NCBI GenBank assembly: GCA_037127315.1
Contig: JBBBDQ010001609.1
Location: 613,001-677,000, forward strand
DNA from: Ascarosepion bandense
Taxonomy: Eukaryota > Mollusca > Cephalopoda > Sepiida > Sepiidae
DNA: 64,000 bases
Direction: 5' to 3'
The position numbers and the translations under genes are program-made. Each line of letters starts with the position of its first letter. The first letter of the stretch is position 1. Positions 63,681 through 64,000 of this stretch are shown one piece after another. The notes under the pieces were generated by a model that saw nothing but the letters and a program-made list of their open reading frames with translations, did no database searches and was not told the DNA's origin.

Positions 63681-64000
63681 GTCACTGGTGACCTTGCAAC
63701 AGGTGTTTACTCGTGCAATCAGACTGGCAACTGGGTCTCACCCTTTCACAGTTAGATCAACCAAGTGCAGACAACAATTCTACTCGTGCAGCTTCTTTTC
63801 TCGCACTTCCCACCTGTGGAAATCGCTTCCTTATTCTTGTTTTCCTGACGGTTACAACCTCCAGAAATTTAAATGGCATGTCAATACTCATCTCTTAACT
63901 ACTTGACTCTAGTTCTTTCTTCACCACCCTGTATATCCTTTTACCTGTATTCCTATCCTTCTCTTGCTTCTTTCTAACGGGTTAGTCTTTCTCTTCACTC
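63681..64000 (+). mobile_element. LINE-A 3' end (runs off the window)
   Basis: 'LQQVFTRAIRLATGSHPFTV' and 'RSTKCRQQFYSCSFFSRTSH', then 'LPYSCFPDGYNLQKF' and the pyrimidine-rich 3' UTR; very close to 34.63-34.98 kb. The 5' breakpoint is fused to an oppositely oriented tSINE fragment. The tail lies beyond the window. Confidence 0.9.

Overview
The window looks like an intergenic, repeat-saturated piece of an animal genome. A coleoid cephalopod, most likely an octopus, is my best guess. I base this on an abundant tRNA-derived SINE of the kind described in octopus, many Penelope-like fragments, two DD34D mariner lineages, LINE relics, and very common (AT)n and (AC)n arrays in an AT-rich background. 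I recognise no host protein-coding gene, tRNA gene or CRISPR array. Almost every open frame comes from a microsatellite, a tandem repeat or a decayed transposon. Species assignment is inference.

Layout. 0-5 kb: a LINE-A 3' end, a long-TIR MITE, and an unclassified repeat (U1) holding a SINE with a LINE-derived tail. 5-9 kb: a Penelope-like (PLE) GIY-YIG remnant, a mariner, and a tRNA-type SINE with a hammerhead ribozyme at its 3' end, then a Tc1 end running into a 14-bp tandem array. 9-24 kb: LINE-A, LINE-B, SINE and Helitron-like copies, a 21-bp array and a TTAA-flanked piggyBac-type MITE. 24-29 kb: PLE inverted pairs, a 5S rRNA-like sequence followed by a tRNA SINE, and an inverted pair carrying a canonical type I hammerhead ribozyme. 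30-37 kb: two arms of a large inverted duplication around a spacer with a hAT MITE and the longest LINE-A copy. 37-44 kb: three more inverted structures with hammerhead-like cores, a second HH-SINE copy, a second mariner on the minus strand, and a near-perfect 1.26-kb palindrome containing a PLE GIY-YIG domain. 44-49 kb: U1 copies and nested LINE-A/SINE insertions. 49.5-54.05 kb: a 42-bp satellite array. 54-64 kb: a Helitron-like copy, an inverted pair, about 2 kb of featureless AT-rich DNA, a duplicated 242-bp structured unit, and further LINE and SINE ends.

The common thread is RNA-mediated mobility that uses self-cleaving RNA. Three canonical CTGATGA...GAAA sites (two in HH-SINE, one in a retrozyme-like pair) and several CTGAAGA-N-stem II-GAAA sites in PLE-like repeats occur in one 64-kb window. 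Most of the latter sit in head-to-head inverted pairs abutting (AT)n. The autonomous LINE, PLE and mariner copies are all visibly broken. Family names used here (tSINE, HH-SINE, LINE-A, LINE-B, H-family, U1, U2) are working labels. All repeat relationships were judged by eye, without database searches.
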